A stretch of DNA of 64,000 nucleotides from Tetrahymena elliotti 4EA (Eukaryota > Ciliophora > Oligohymenophorea > Hymenostomatida > Tetrahymenidae), in assembly GCA_000231825.2 (NCBI GenBank), contig JH720334.1, positions 361,804 to 425,803 of the forward strand, written 5' to 3'. A program made the translations under genes and the position numbers. Below, in pieces: positions 1-11,297 of the stretch. The notes under the pieces are model-generated. The model had not been told where the DNA came from. It made no database searches and saw nothing but the letters and a program-made list of their open reading frames with translations. Positions within the stretch are counted from its first letter, which is position 1, and every line of letters begins with the position of its first letter.

Positions 1-698
1 TTGATTTACAATTTTAACTTTTCATAATTTCCAAAAAACTAAAAAATATGAGATTAAGAAGTAGATAAATTTTTGATAATAGATTATGAGTAGTATGAAA
101 GAGTATAGCGGCATAGTTCTATTAAAGGATTAAATTGAAAATGCATGACAATATTTGACATAATTTATATCAAGGCTGTATTATTTTTCCAAAAATCAGT
201 CACAAATCCACAAAAAATAAATAGAAAATTAGATTAAAGAATAAGAATGATGAGCTATTTGCAGCGGCGCAAGTTTAATATAATAGAAATTCTAAACATC
301 ATCATAATTATATTCTTTATGTTAGGGTGATAGTAAAAATAAAGAAAATGAAGGAATTAGAAATTTTATTAAACATTATGGAGAAGCCAGCATTTTTAAT
401 ATTATTTTATTTTGAAAAGCCTTAATTGGAAGCAGATTCAGCTTCATAGATATCACTACAAGAGTAATAATCAAACAAAAAAAAAAGCGCCAAAAGTTTT
501 AATTTTTGTAAATAAAAGGTTTAAATTTAAAATATTTCTAAATATACTTAATATAGATTCTACATTAGTAATTAAGAAATATTAAATAAAATTATGATAA
601 TGGATGTAGAAATTTTCACTTTTTTTAATAATTAATCTGAATAGTTTTGTTCTGTCTTTTAATCTGTAAGAGCCTACTAGACATTCACTGTAGTTGTT
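1..698. other. AT-rich stretch with ambiguous open frames
   Basis: No gene can be assigned. A plus-strand frame without TGA runs from about 160 to 750, and a minus-strand frame is open from about 770 to 290. Because only TGA stops translation in this code and the DNA is AT-rich, long empty frames arise by chance, and neither frame shows a recognisable domain. A slightly GC-richer patch near 250-300 and 680-740 is the only hint of past coding. Confidence 0.4.
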
Positions 699-959
699 TC
701 AGCTATCGCCGTACTAATTATTTTAGATGATATCTTTGCGCACTCGTCTTGAGATTCTTTTTTATCTGAATTAGATATTGTTATTGTTATTGTTATTGTT
801 CAAAACCATTGATAATTGAATAATATGTAATTCTTACTCAGGCAATATCTAAATTCTCTTCAGATTTCCAACTAACTTCTACGCGCTTTCTTCTACTTAT
901 TTTTTTATATTTTCTTTGAGCTCAAATATCTTCTATTTTATTTAAACTTATTCTTTCAT
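699..959 (-). CDS. Small hypothetical basic protein with Asn run
   Basis: A single frame from ATG at 959 to TGA at 699-701 gives 86 residues in the ciliate code. The product is rich in Lys, Gln, Glu and Arg, and the middle holds eight consecutive Asn residues encoded by alternating AAC/AAT (a TTATTG simple repeat on the plus strand). No domain is recognised. An open frame also exists on the opposite strand, so this call rests only on the charged, protein-like composition and the ATG-to-TGA structure. It could be an exon of a larger gene or a chance frame. Confidence 0.3.
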
Positions 960-1361
960 TAAAAATATTTTAATAAATTTTGAATTTACTTTATTTCAGA
1001 ATATTAAAATATAAAATGAAGTCAAGGAGATTAGAATTATTGTTAGCTATTTTTTTTTTGTAGGTTATCAAATTAGAATAAAAGTAATTTTTTTTGGTAA
1101 AATCAATAATAATAACAAATAAAAAAATTATATTCCTTTAATCAATCCTGAATGTCTTTTACATCTTTAATAAGTTTTAAATAAAACTCAGAATTTTTAA
1201 ATATTTAATTACAAATTGCCATTTTTTTTTACAATTATTTATTGTTCATTTTTACTTCAACAAAAATCAATTGAGGTGCAAATATTTTGATTATAAGATA
1301 TAAAAATTTATTACAGGGATGAAGATAATAAATCCTTAAGTAAAGATATTGAAAAATATGG

Positions 1362-1880
1362 ATGAAGTAACAAATAAGAAGAAAGTAGCCTTCAACAAAT
1401 TATCTTTAAATAGAAAAGATTTCCAGATTATATAAATTTATTTTAATAATAGTTGCTGCTGCTCTTATCAGTTTAATTCTCTTGTTTTTTAGTTTTCTAT
1501 TAGGATTTACTAACTAGCTGCTCTCAAAATCTGTTCTATCTTAAGGCTATGAAAATCAATAAAAAACAAAATGTATATATAGTTGTAACTATAGAGCCTA
1601 AGAGTATAAAATAGTCAGAGCCCAAAAATTCAACACTATATATATTACAATTTTTTAATTGAAATATTAAATATTTCCACTTCTAAATACATTTGAAAAA
1701 AAAAAAAAGCAAATTGCAAGAAAATTATTAATTTAAATATTACAAAATTAAATTAAGGTGAAAAGAATATTGGAACAAAAAAATTTTTTAAATTTGTTTT
1801 ATCTTTATCAAATTGGTAATTCTACATTTCAAGAATATTTCTGTTTAATTAAATTTAATTTATTTAATAGTATGTTTTGA
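1362..1880 (+). CDS. Putative membrane protein, N-terminal part
   Basis: From ATG at 1362 the frame stays open to TGA at 1878-1880 (172 residues). The first 30 residues are basic. They are followed by a strongly hydrophobic segment (about residues 23-47, rich in Leu, Ile, Phe and Ala) that fits one transmembrane helix, then a polar, cysteine-containing stretch. After about residue 95 the composition becomes AT-driven and Lys/Gln/Asn-rich, suggesting read-through into an intron or untranslated DNA. The next protein-like pieces on the same strand (2184-2821) also have ectodomain/transmembrane character, so all may be parts of one gene. No family is recognised. Confidence 0.4.
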
Positions 1881-2183
1881 ATACAGTAAGCAAGCAATAG
1901 GAAGATATTTGAAATTAAAATAATGATTAAATATCAAATTAGGAGAAGAAATAAATAAAATTATTTTAATTAAATTGACAAAGAAAAATAGGAAACTAAA
2001 AAGAATAATCATTTTCTTTTAGTAATTTTTATCATTTAAAAATAAGAATATTTAATTGTTTGTAATTAAACAATTCAATAAATTTAATTTTCCACAATGA
2101 AATACTTCTTCTATTAATTTCACAAGAATTATGAATTAATATTATTTTTTTTATTTGAGAAAAACATAAATTAGGATTAAAAT

Positions 2184-2821
2184 ATGCATATATTAATCAA
2201 TAAATCACATAGAAAAAAGAAGTTGTTTTATGGATACTATTTATTTTATTATCTAATATACATTTACAGTATCTATGTTTCTCTTTAACTATATCTGAAT
2301 TATGGTAGCAAAAATATTAACTACTTCATAACATATAATATTGATATTACAGATTGATAAAATAGTGGCTCAACTCTTGAGCCTCAAAGTAAGATAAATA
2401 TTTGTGAAATTAGCTATCTATGCCATCAATGTCAATAGGATATTTATATTTTTATATATACAATACTTTTTAAAATAATCAGATTCTAAAAAATTCTTTA
2501 TTATTATCAATTTTGTACTGTTTCTAGTGTTTTACAGCTGTATTATGTTTTTGATTAAATTTGACTATTACTAAAATAGGTATTGTGTAAATTAAAAACA
2601 ATATTTCAGGATCTTACAAATTTTTTCTCAATATAATAACATATTATCAGTCATAGATTGCTTTGAATTTTGACTAAGGTATTTTTGGGATTAATTTAGG
2701 ATTCTACATTATTATGATTTCTATAATGGCAATAATAGGATATTTATTATTTGTTAATTTAAAAAAGACATTCTTTCAAGCTAGAAAATAATGTCAATAA
2801 ATATATTTTTAAGATGTATGA
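2184..2821 (+). pseudogene. Broken transmembrane protein remnant
   Basis: Three protein-like blocks lie in order but cannot be read as one frame. Block one (ATG at 2184) meets an in-frame TGA at 2355-2357. The same frame continues past it into a block with paired cysteines of the form CxxC. Block three (2555-2821) is in another frame and contains an Asn/Tyr-rich ectodomain-like stretch, then a hydrophobic helix and a short basic tail ending at TGA 2819-2821. The composition resembles ciliate single-pass surface proteins. Either this is a decayed gene, possibly continuous with 1362-1880, or unrecognised introns remove the TGA and the shift. The in-frame TGA makes decay the simpler reading. Confidence 0.4.
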
Positions 2822-3259
2822 GTGAGTGAATTTTCTGCGCTATTACATGCATGTATTTTAATATTCATTTTGATTTTATCATACTTCCAAAAATTATCTC
2901 TTTTTCTCTGTTACTAGCCTATTTATAAAAATATTACCAAAATAGTGATAAGAAATTTACAATCAATTTTTTGATATTTTTAATATTTTTGAAATTACTC
3001 ATTATTTGAAAATGATAATAACTAAATAACGTTTATCAAAGGTGGCTTTTTAACTTTTTTGCTCTTGAGTGTAAAATTAATTAAAATAGATTGAGCAATA
3101 TATTTTTTAAGAAATTTGTTATGAATATAGCCTTGAATTTTCTTAAAAAAAGTAGGAAATAATTAAATAAAAGATAAGAAGAAACAGGATTTTAATTAAA
3201 TTTTAGCTTTACTTTTGTTAGTTCTATAAATATAAAAAAAGAAAATTAGTTATCATTTA

Positions 3260-6060
3260 ACATTACTATTTATTTGTAACATTTGGTCAAAAGAGATTTC
3301 ATTATTGCTGCTTTCTAAAAAGTATTTTAAGAGGTGGCTTAAAAAAATTTCTTAATTTTATTAAAGAAATAAAAAATCATTTAAAAAGCATCAAAAACTA
3401 CTAAATAAATTAGGAGTAAGTGGTACTAAATTATTGATGTTTAGATTAGCAATACTAGATGTAATATATTTTTCAATAATTTGGTTAAATCAAGATCAGT
3501 TATTCCTGTATTGTATGGTAAAAAAATTAAAATTGAAATTAGCTTTTATTTTTCAAAATATTGTAATACATACTATAAAAACTTCCTATTAATTTAATGA
3601 TATGCTTTTTTATTTAAGTAAAAAGTTTGCTTTGATTAAGCGACTTTTTGAAAATTTTGTAAAAGAGTAGAGTTTTTGTAATCTTAATTTGCTTTGATTT
3701 TAAATTTAATTTCTTTTTAAAAAAAGGAGTAAACAAATAGTTTTAAATCAGAATCTATGAGAAGAAAGAAGAGAAAAGCTTGAAATAAGAATCTATTATT
3801 TTTGTCTAAATATTTTTGATAAGTAAAATATTTTAAGTAAAAGTATATATCACAACGATTCATTAAATAAAATTAATGCCATTTTCAAAATTTAATAGAC
3901 TTAGTTTCCAATCTGAAAAAATGATGCGTTTATAATTAAATTGAATTGTTCTCTTTGATTATTTTGTGTTATTTATTATTCATAATAATATACCTAAAAG
4001 TAAAATTTGTAAATCTTTCAAACTTTTAAAATAGTTAAATTACATGATGATACTTGATTTATTTTTGTTTCATGAAAAATTCTTTTACTGGACTATTATT
4101 GAGTAGTTAGTTACAATTTGAGATCATAAAATGAAATAAGAAAATGAAGGAATTATTCTTTTAAAATAAAAACAATTTATTATTCAAATGAAATCATAAA
4201 ACTTTGTAGAATTTTATAATATTATTTGTATTATTTGTTTTACCTTTTTTTGTGATGGGAATTACAAAGATTGTAAACAAAAAAGAGATTTGAGAAAACT
4301 TCAAATTCTGTACCTTATTCCTATGAATAATTCCAATTATTTCAAATTATTTCAGTGTAAAGAGAAATATATATTCATAAATTATTGTAATCAATTTAGA
4401 ATGTATTTTTCGATTCGTATTGATTCAAAACAAGAAAAACAATAATTTGCATGGTTATTTAAAAAAAAACATAATCTACTTTTAATATTTTGCTTTTAAA
4501 ATATTTCAAGTATTTTTAGTAATATTTCTAAGATGAGTAAAAAATACATTTTTATCTTTAGTTTATAGAATAATAATTTAATCTTAAATAAATATAAGGA
4601 TGTAACTCTTGAATTCATTTTTCTATTGTCTACACTAACAGAATGAAGAAAATTAATGTACTTGAATTTGATTTTAAAAAAATGCCTTTTATTTCATGGT
4701 TTTTAGCTATTCGTAAAATTTAATTTACTTCTAAATTAATAATATATCAATACTGTTTTAAGTATCTTTAATAATAATAGCTAATGATCGATTTCGAAGA
4801 AATTATTGATAGATATCTCTTTCATTTTTACTTTTGAAAAAAAATAAATCAAATAAAATGCTCATATATTTGCAATAAATTCCATAATATTTAGCATAGA
4901 AAACTGTAAATACTTGTTTTGAAGATATTAAGTAACTATTCCTTGTTGTAAAGAGAAATTTCTGGTATTTGTTCTTGTAGTAGAAATGTCTTTCTTGAAA
5001 CATATTAATCAATCAGGTTATTGAATTTTTAGTAATAGAAAGATGTAACCTTGAACTAAAGTAAGGTTTATTAATTTTTTGTATTTTCTTTAAACATAAT
5101 ACAATTTACCCCTCCCCTTGCATATACAACTCTGAATTCATTAACTTCATTTCCAGATATTTTTTGAATTTTGACTATTAAAATTTGTAATTAAATCAAT
5201 TATTATTAAACAAGATTATTTAGTTTTAATAATTTATTGCGTTAGAAATAATATAAATTTAATAATTGAATAGTGAAAGTAATGCCAATATATAAAAATA
5301 TATATAGAAAGGCTAAGTAATAGTTTGTTTTTTATTTAAGGTTATTTACTTTAATTAATTTTCCTAATCAGAAGTAATTAATTATTATTATAAGTGATTA
5401 ATTACAATCTTCACAAAGTAATTGTAAGATTTTGTTAAATGAATAATTTCTTATTTTAAATGCTATTCTTTTTATTGAATTTCTTCAAAAGATGCTTTTT
5501 TCTTTTTATAGCTATTACATTTTTCTTCTTTTTGAATAGAATTTTAGTTTTTATGAATTAGTTGGATTATCTATGGCTTCTAGCAAAAAATTTACCACAT
5601 TCAAGTGCATTTCTTTATTTTTAACTTTGCTGTGATCAAGCCAGATTTATTCTATATTTTAAAGGAAATATCTAAGTAACATCTTAAACGAGTCTTTTTC
5701 CACCATATGCATCACCTTCATATTCCAACGTTTTCCATACACTTTCAAATTTTTCTTTAACAATTTAACGAGTTGAGGATAATCTCTCTTGCTTGACAGT
5801 TTACAGAACTCTTCTTGTTTGTCACAGTCTTTCTCATTCTCAATATATCTTTAGAAAGATTTTAGGATGTTTTTCATTATGTTTGAGTTTTTGATAGCAA
5901 AAACATTTTCTTCTTCAATGCTAAAATCATTTGAATTATAAGTATTTCTCTGTTTATTATCTGATGTGCTATTTATCTCTGAATCTTCTTCATATTCTAA
6001 AATTTCTATTTAGGGTGTAGTATTACTTTCAGTTTCATCAAGGAAATCTTAAGATTAATC
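3260..6060. repeat. Segmental duplication, copy 1
   Basis: Blocks of this region recur in the same order at 8830-10435. Examples are a shared AGGTGG-centred segment near 3330 and 8883, a shared stretch around 3680-3720 and 9210-9250, another around 4800-4980 and 9810-9970, and the coding block 5755-6055 matching 10130-10435. The copies differ by many substitutions and by indels that are not multiples of three outside the coding block, so most of the unit is non-coding. Copy 1 holds extra sequence at about 3850-4430 and 5110-5755. Small open frames within it, such as 4803-5012 on the minus strand, are not conserved as frames between the copies. Confidence 0.75.
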
Positions 6061-6285
6061 TTAGTTGCTCATGCTTGAAATTACCTTTCCTTTTTCAAGA
6101 TTTTGTTTTTCGTTATCTAGAGTGAGATTACTTTTCTAGTCTTCGTATTTTGAAATAGACATTTCACTGCCAGCAACTTTTTCAGCTACTTCAATCAAAA
6201 GAGCTATAGAAAAGCTCTAATTAAAAGCATTCTCAAATTTTTAATTTAGAATGAGTGAGCAAGAAGTTTTTTATTTAGTATTCAT
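5485..6285 (-). CDS. Hypothetical protein, intact member of a duplicated pair
   Basis: An uninterrupted frame from ATG at 6285 to TGA at 5485-5487 encodes 266 residues with nine or more TAA/TAG glutamines and no intron. The N-terminal half is acidic and Ser/Asn/Glu-rich (probably disordered). The C-terminal half is basic with alternating Leu/Ile and Lys, a Trp and several Cys, consistent with a small helical domain. No known family is recognised. A diverged copy of the middle third lies at 10130-10435 with the frame mostly preserved but interrupted by TGA. That conservation supports this being a real protein gene. Confidence 0.7.
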
Positions 6286-8554
6286 TTTGGTAGTTTACTT
6301 AGTTTTTTATTATTTTATTTATTTTTACTTAAATATAATTATAAAATTTACTTGATTTATCTTTTAATTGTAATGATAAAAAGGGACTTAATTATAAACA
6401 TGAATAATTGGAATTATAATTAGCTTAAATGTATAATATTAAATTAAAATAGATTAACATTTTAACAATTAATTACCCTGTAATCATAAGTTTCACGCCG
6501 CTGATAGATTTTTCAATCAATTAATAAATTCTTAGGAATTTGTCATACTTTGTGACCACATATGAAATAATTACCCATCCCTAATAAAAATACTCAATCA
6601 TTCAAGTTTTCAAAATTTCGAAGTATAAAAAATCTTATTTGAAAACCTTTTATGTGGTTTTGAAGTTACTTTACACATTTACTGAAACAAAATGTTAAGC
6701 TAGCTAGCCACACGAAAGCAGTTAAAAATCTTAATTAATTAATAAAAATTTATCTTCATTACTTTGGTTTTCCTTGTAATAACTCTAAATTAATAAATCA
6801 GTAAAATTCCCTTTCAAGCTTTATTATCTAGATTATGGAAATAGTAAAAATCTTTTCATGAAAATTTAATAATTATACTTCCATTTATAATTATTGTTTT
6901 ATATCATTTTATAAATACTTATGTTAATGATAAGTAAACTTTCCTTCTATTTTTTGCTTACTTTTGAAATATTTTTAAAATGGTTGTATTTTATTTTAAA
7001 AATTTTTTCTTACCCTTTTATAATTTAAAAAATTTAAACATAGAAGCTAATTGATTACTTATTTTTTTATTTACTGGTTAAGAACATTCCTTTCTGTTGA
7101 TATTATCAAGCTTTTGTCTCTATTATTTCAATCATATGAATTATAATTTACTAATATAAAATGAAGTGGTTTAATGTTTGAGGTAAGATTAAAAGATAAC
7201 AAGTTTTTTTATTTGATAAAATTTCTATGACTTATTTATGAGGAAATATTTAAATAAAAACCCACAGATTTTATTATTTCCAATCAAATTATAAATAGCT
7301 AAAATCTTACATATAGCAGTTATTGGTCTTGATTAATTTTCCTAATTGCTTTATTCAAATTTGTAGTTTTTTCTATTTTTTCTTTTAAGTCTACTCAATT
7401 AATTAATTTATTACATCTACTCTTCAATATTAAAAGCTCAAAAATAATATCCAAAACTTCCTAAAAAAACTTTTTGAAATGTAATATATTTTTCGAAAGG
7501 AATCAAAAGCAAACGTAAAGATTTAATTAATTTTAGCTTTTTTTGAATGTTATAGAGAGTTTTTGATTAGAAATAATTCCAAAGTTCATAATAAATTTAA
7601 AGCTTGTAGAAATAAAATCATGAGCATTATAAGGCATTTTTTATAAATTTTATGTAGAAAAAAAATTGATTGAATAGAAATTATAATTAACTTGAAGATT
7701 TAATATTTTATTTGTTTTTCTTGTATCATTTTATTAATTTTAATAAAAATTTGGAAAATTCTGTTAATATTATTTTTTTAAATTTTTTATTATTTTAGAA
7801 ATAAATATGATCAAATTTATGAATTTAAAAAAAAGAAGATTGATCTTGAATATCATTTTCAAAAAATAAATGTTAAATGTCTATTCAGTCTTAATTAAAA
7901 TTTAGAATTAGATAGACCCTATTCTAACTTAATTTATTTGATAAAATATTCTTTTCAAGTTTTATTTTTTACATAAAAGAACTATCTGCTAAACACATAA
8001 AATTTTCTTTTACCTTTAAATATGGTATCACAAAATATGAATTGATAAGAAAAAAGAGTAATATTTGAGATCAAATGAAAGATAAAGAAATTTTTGAAAA
8101 ATTAACTTGAATTTTGTTTTAAATGGCTCAGATTTTTTAATTTGATTGAAATAAACTTAAAACCATAATTTATTTTATTCTGATTTCTAATTAATTAATT
8201 TTTATCCAGTATTTTTTATGCAATAGCAGTCACTTTGTAAAAAAATTATTCCAGCTTGATTGTAATCTTAATTTTGAAGTAGTAAAAAAGTAGGTTAAAA
8301 ATGTATCTATTTTCCTTTGTTTTTTATAATTCAGTAAATTCTATTTTATTAAAAAGACATTTTATAATTATGAAATAAAGAGTACATAAATTTTTTTAAA
8401 AAAAGGAAAATTAATATTTCACAATCTCAAAACTATCTGAATGAAATTCAATAGTAAAAAATAATCTAAGATAGATATTTCTATCAAATCATTTAATAGT
8501 TGCTTAAATTTGATGAAAAAAATTTTATTATAATTATTAATCAAAAATAAATTA
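6286..8554. other. Intergenic AT-rich DNA
   Basis: Both strands were read in the ciliate code and no convincing coding segment was found. Short homopolymer runs and AT-rich simple sequence dominate. The palindromic hexamer GCTAGC overlaps itself near 6700 but has no other structure around it. Confidence 0.5.
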
Positions 8555-8660
8555 TTGTCAGTGAAATTAATTAGAAAATTTGATTTGTGGTCTTGAAATT
8601 TTAAATAGTAATACACCATTCAATTAATTATTAAACAATATTTTACTCTATTATTCATTT
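8555..8660 (+). repeat. Direct repeat A flanking duplication copy 2
   Basis: A segment beginning with TGTCAGTGAAAT and containing TTTGTGGT recurs in diverged form at 10448-10560, in the same orientation. The two lie just outside either side of duplication copy 2, so copy 2 sits between direct repeats of about 100 bp. This could reflect unequal exchange or a mobile-type insertion. Confidence 0.5.
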
Positions 8661-8829
8661 TAAGTTGAATATTTACTAATAAGTAAAAACAAGTTAGGAT
8701 TTTTTTAGTTTTAACAACAAAAATTGATATTATTAAATTGTTATTTATTTTTGTAATAATGAATCATTTAGACTGAACTTAGTGAATTTTTATAGTGAGT
8801 AATAATTCAACATTAAAATTAACTTGTAA

Positions 8830-10435
8830 CGTTTTATTTATTGTGATTTCATTATGCCTGTTTCAAAAAAGTATTTTGAAAGGTGGAGTAAGAAAATTTC
8901 ATAATTTATTAAAGAAATAATAGTTGGCTTAAACAGTATCAAATAGCAAAATAAATTTGGAGTTAGCGATGCTAAATTATTTATGTTTGTTAGGAATAGA
9001 TAAACTAGAAGTAATCTATTTTTTAATTATTTTTGTTAAATTTAGGCCAGTATCTTAAAAAATACAAATTGAAATTAGCTTACATTTTCAAGATAATGTG
9101 AATGCATGTTATAAAAACTTATTATTTAATTGAGTAATATGATTTTTTATCTATGTTAAAGGTTAATTTTAATTAAGTTATATTTAGAAGATTATGTAAA
9201 AGAAGATTCTTTGTTATTTTAATTTGCTTTGATTTTAAATTTCATTTCTTTCCTTCTTATTAATTCTTATATTTTAAATAAAAGTATGGAGTAAGAACAT
9301 AAATAAATGGCAGAATCCTTCAACATAAAGAAGCAGAAAGCTGATAATAAGAACTTAGCATTTTTTCTAGATACTTTTGATAACTAAAATATTTTAAGTA
9401 AATATTCATACTACAAAAATTCAATAAAGAATTTTGTCTTGAAAAGAAGACAAAAAATAGATTGAATGATAATAGTAAAATTTAACATAATTTATTTTTA
9501 GTATTTTTTTTTAAATTTGAAGTATTTTTAGTAACATTTATTAAATCTGTAAAAAATACTTTGTTTATTCTTCAGTTTAAAGGATAGCAATTTGTTCTAA
9601 GTTTAATAGAAGTAAATAACATTGATTAAATTCATTTGTCTACCTAGAAAAAAAAATTAAGATACCTGAATTTGATTTCAATCTAAATATAAATAGCCTT
9701 TTATATCTATGATTTTTAATCATTCATAACATTCAGATTACATCTTAATAAACAAATATGGGCACTGCTTTAAAATAATAATAGTTAATGATTTATTTCA
9801 CAGAAATGATTTATAACTCTTTCATTTTTATTTGAAAAAAAAAGAAATCAAAAAAAAATACTAATATATTTACAATAAATTCCATAAAACTTTGCTTAAG
9901 ATAAACTATAAATACTTGTTTTTGAAATATTAGGTAATTATTGCTTATTGTAATTAGAAATTTATAATATTTATTTATCGCCTTAGAATATTTTTCTAAT
10001 TAGCTTTGTTGATAACAATTCAATAGAACGATTTAATTTTGCACTTAACTAAAGTTACTAATTTTTTTTTTTTCTTTAAACAAAAAATAATGCAAATTAC
10101 TACTTATATATACAACAGACTATAAATTAATTGTTCTTTAACAGTTTAACCAATTGAGAATAATTTTTATTGTTTTCCAGCTTACAAAACTCTTCTTGTT
10201 TGTTGCAATCTTTGTCATTCTCAATATATCATTATAAAGGTTTTAGGACATTTTTCATTATATTTGAGTTTTTTATAGCAAAAAGATTTTCTTCATCAAA
10301 GCCAAAATGATTTGAATTATAAATATTGCTCGAATTGTTTTCTTATATGCCAATTATCTCTGAATCTTCTTCATATTATAAAATCTCAATTTAGCGTATA
10401 GTACAGCTTTGAGTTTCATTAAAGAATCTTGGGGT
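8830..10435. repeat. Segmental duplication, copy 2
   Basis: This is the shorter, diverged partner of 3260-6060 in the same orientation. It lacks two blocks present in copy 1 and carries the pseudogene at 10130-10435. The order of shared blocks is kept. Diverged direct repeats at 8555-8660 and 10448-10560 flank it. Confidence 0.75.
10130..10435 (-). pseudogene. Decayed copy of the 266-residue gene at 5485-6285
   Basis: Reading the minus strand in the frame homologous to the intact gene gives about 100 aligned residues, including the acidic EYEED-like block, the FAIKNSNIMKN core and the CNKQEEFCKL block. An in-frame TGA at 10229-10231 replaces an Arg codon (AGA in the intact copy), both ends are missing, and there is no start codon. 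Most differences are substitutions that keep the frame, so the copy was probably under selection for some time before decaying, or the parent gene evolved under constraint. It is a fragment rather than a functional gene. Confidence 0.75.
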
Positions 10436-10447
10436 TTTTCTAAATTA

Positions 10448-10560
10448 CTATCAGTGAAATCAATTTAAAAAATCGATTTGTGGTATTAAAATTTTGATAT
10501 TCAATATATCCATTTTATTAATAATGAATGATTTAATCTCTTTATTTGTTTTAGATTTAA
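10448..10560 (+). repeat. Direct repeat A, second copy
   Basis: Diverged partner of 8555-8660, recognised by the shared ATCAGTGAAAT start and the TTTGTGGT core followed by a common AT-rich tail. It marks the right edge of duplication copy 2. Confidence 0.5.
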
Positions 10561-10654
10561 ATAGGAAAAAAATAAATCAAAATTCAAGGAATGTCTAATT
10601 AAATTAAATCTTTTGTATATGGAGTACTATTATTAAGACAAGGGGGAGAAAATT

Positions 10655-10750
10655 ATTTTTTTTTCAAGTCTCAGCTCTGAGCAGCGCAGGCTTCTGACAA
10701 ATAATCCTGGGTGAGATGCTGTTCGCTTGACTGATTGTGGGATTTTACTC
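10655..10750. other. GC-rich island, possible non-coding RNA
   Basis: About 80 bases (around 10667-10745) have near 50% GC inside DNA of roughly 20% GC. They are preceded by a run of nine T and followed by TTTT. No protein frame is convincing. A CTCAG/CTGAG inverted pair and a GTTCGCTTGAC string loosely like a pol III B box are present, but no tRNA cloverleaf can be folded and no match to U1-U6, SRP, telomerase RNA or 5S rRNA was recognised. Islands of this type in ciliate DNA are usually structured RNA genes or recent insertions. The strand is unknown. Confidence 0.35.
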
Positions 10751-11162
10751 AAAAATTATCTTAGATTAGAACAAAAAAGTTTACTAATTTTACTCAAAAT
10801 CAAAAGATTCTTATTATACTATTTAAAACTACAATTAATCCTAATATATTTCATATCCTATTATTTAAAATAAAGAGCTATTTTAGCTGTATCCAAAATT
10901 TCATTATGGTAAGTATTCAAGATTTACTAAATCTTCAAAGCCAAAATAATATTTAAGTGTAATAATTGTTTGATAGATATGATTTCTAAGTCTTACTAAA
11001 TACGCGCTTGCTCTTTTTCACTAATTTTTTTTTTTGATTTACAAGTTTATTATTATGTATCTAAATTCTTTTTTCCAATTAAGGGAGATATCCTATCTGT
11101 TACTTTATTGTAGTAAATACTTGAGCTTTTGAAAATTTAAATTAAGAATTGTTTTTTCAATA

Positions 11163-11297
11163 TACAGTAAATCCTCGAAAAACCTGTAGAACCGAATTGC
11201 AGAGGATAAGCATTTTTTAAAAGATATAATTGCAACTCGGTCGTACAGCATTTCCTGAAACGAAGAACCGCAACTTTGAGGAAATACGGTATTAATA
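11163..11297. repeat. Hairpin-rich element, MITE-like or ncRNA
   Basis: Two nested inverted repeats are visible. Segment 11184-11201 pairs with 11231-11248 (15 of 18 positions when reverse-complemented) around a 29-base loop. ATTTCCT near 11251 pairs with AGGAAAT near 11284. The outer ends begin and end with TA and are loosely inverted copies (CAGTAAATCCTCG on the left, reverse complement CCGTATTTCCTCA on the right), which recalls pogo/Tigger-like terminal repeats. GC content is above the surroundings. It may be a short non-autonomous transposon or an RNA gene; no transposase is nearby. Confidence 0.4.

Noticed and set aside
160..750. Long plus-strand frame without TGA
   Set aside because: With only one stop codon such frames are expected by chance in AT-rich DNA, and a competing minus-strand frame is more protein-like.
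4803..5012. Minus-strand 69-codon frame in duplication copy 1
   Set aside because: The matching region in copy 2 has indels that break the frame, so it is not conserved as protein.
8419..8619. Minus-strand 66-codon frame
   Set aside because: Leu/Ile/Asn/Phe composition is what random AT-rich DNA gives; no second line of evidence.
10655..10750. Interpretation of the GC island as a tRNA gene
   Set aside because: No 7-bp acceptor stem, anticodon arm or proper T-loop can be drawn, although a GTTCG string is present.
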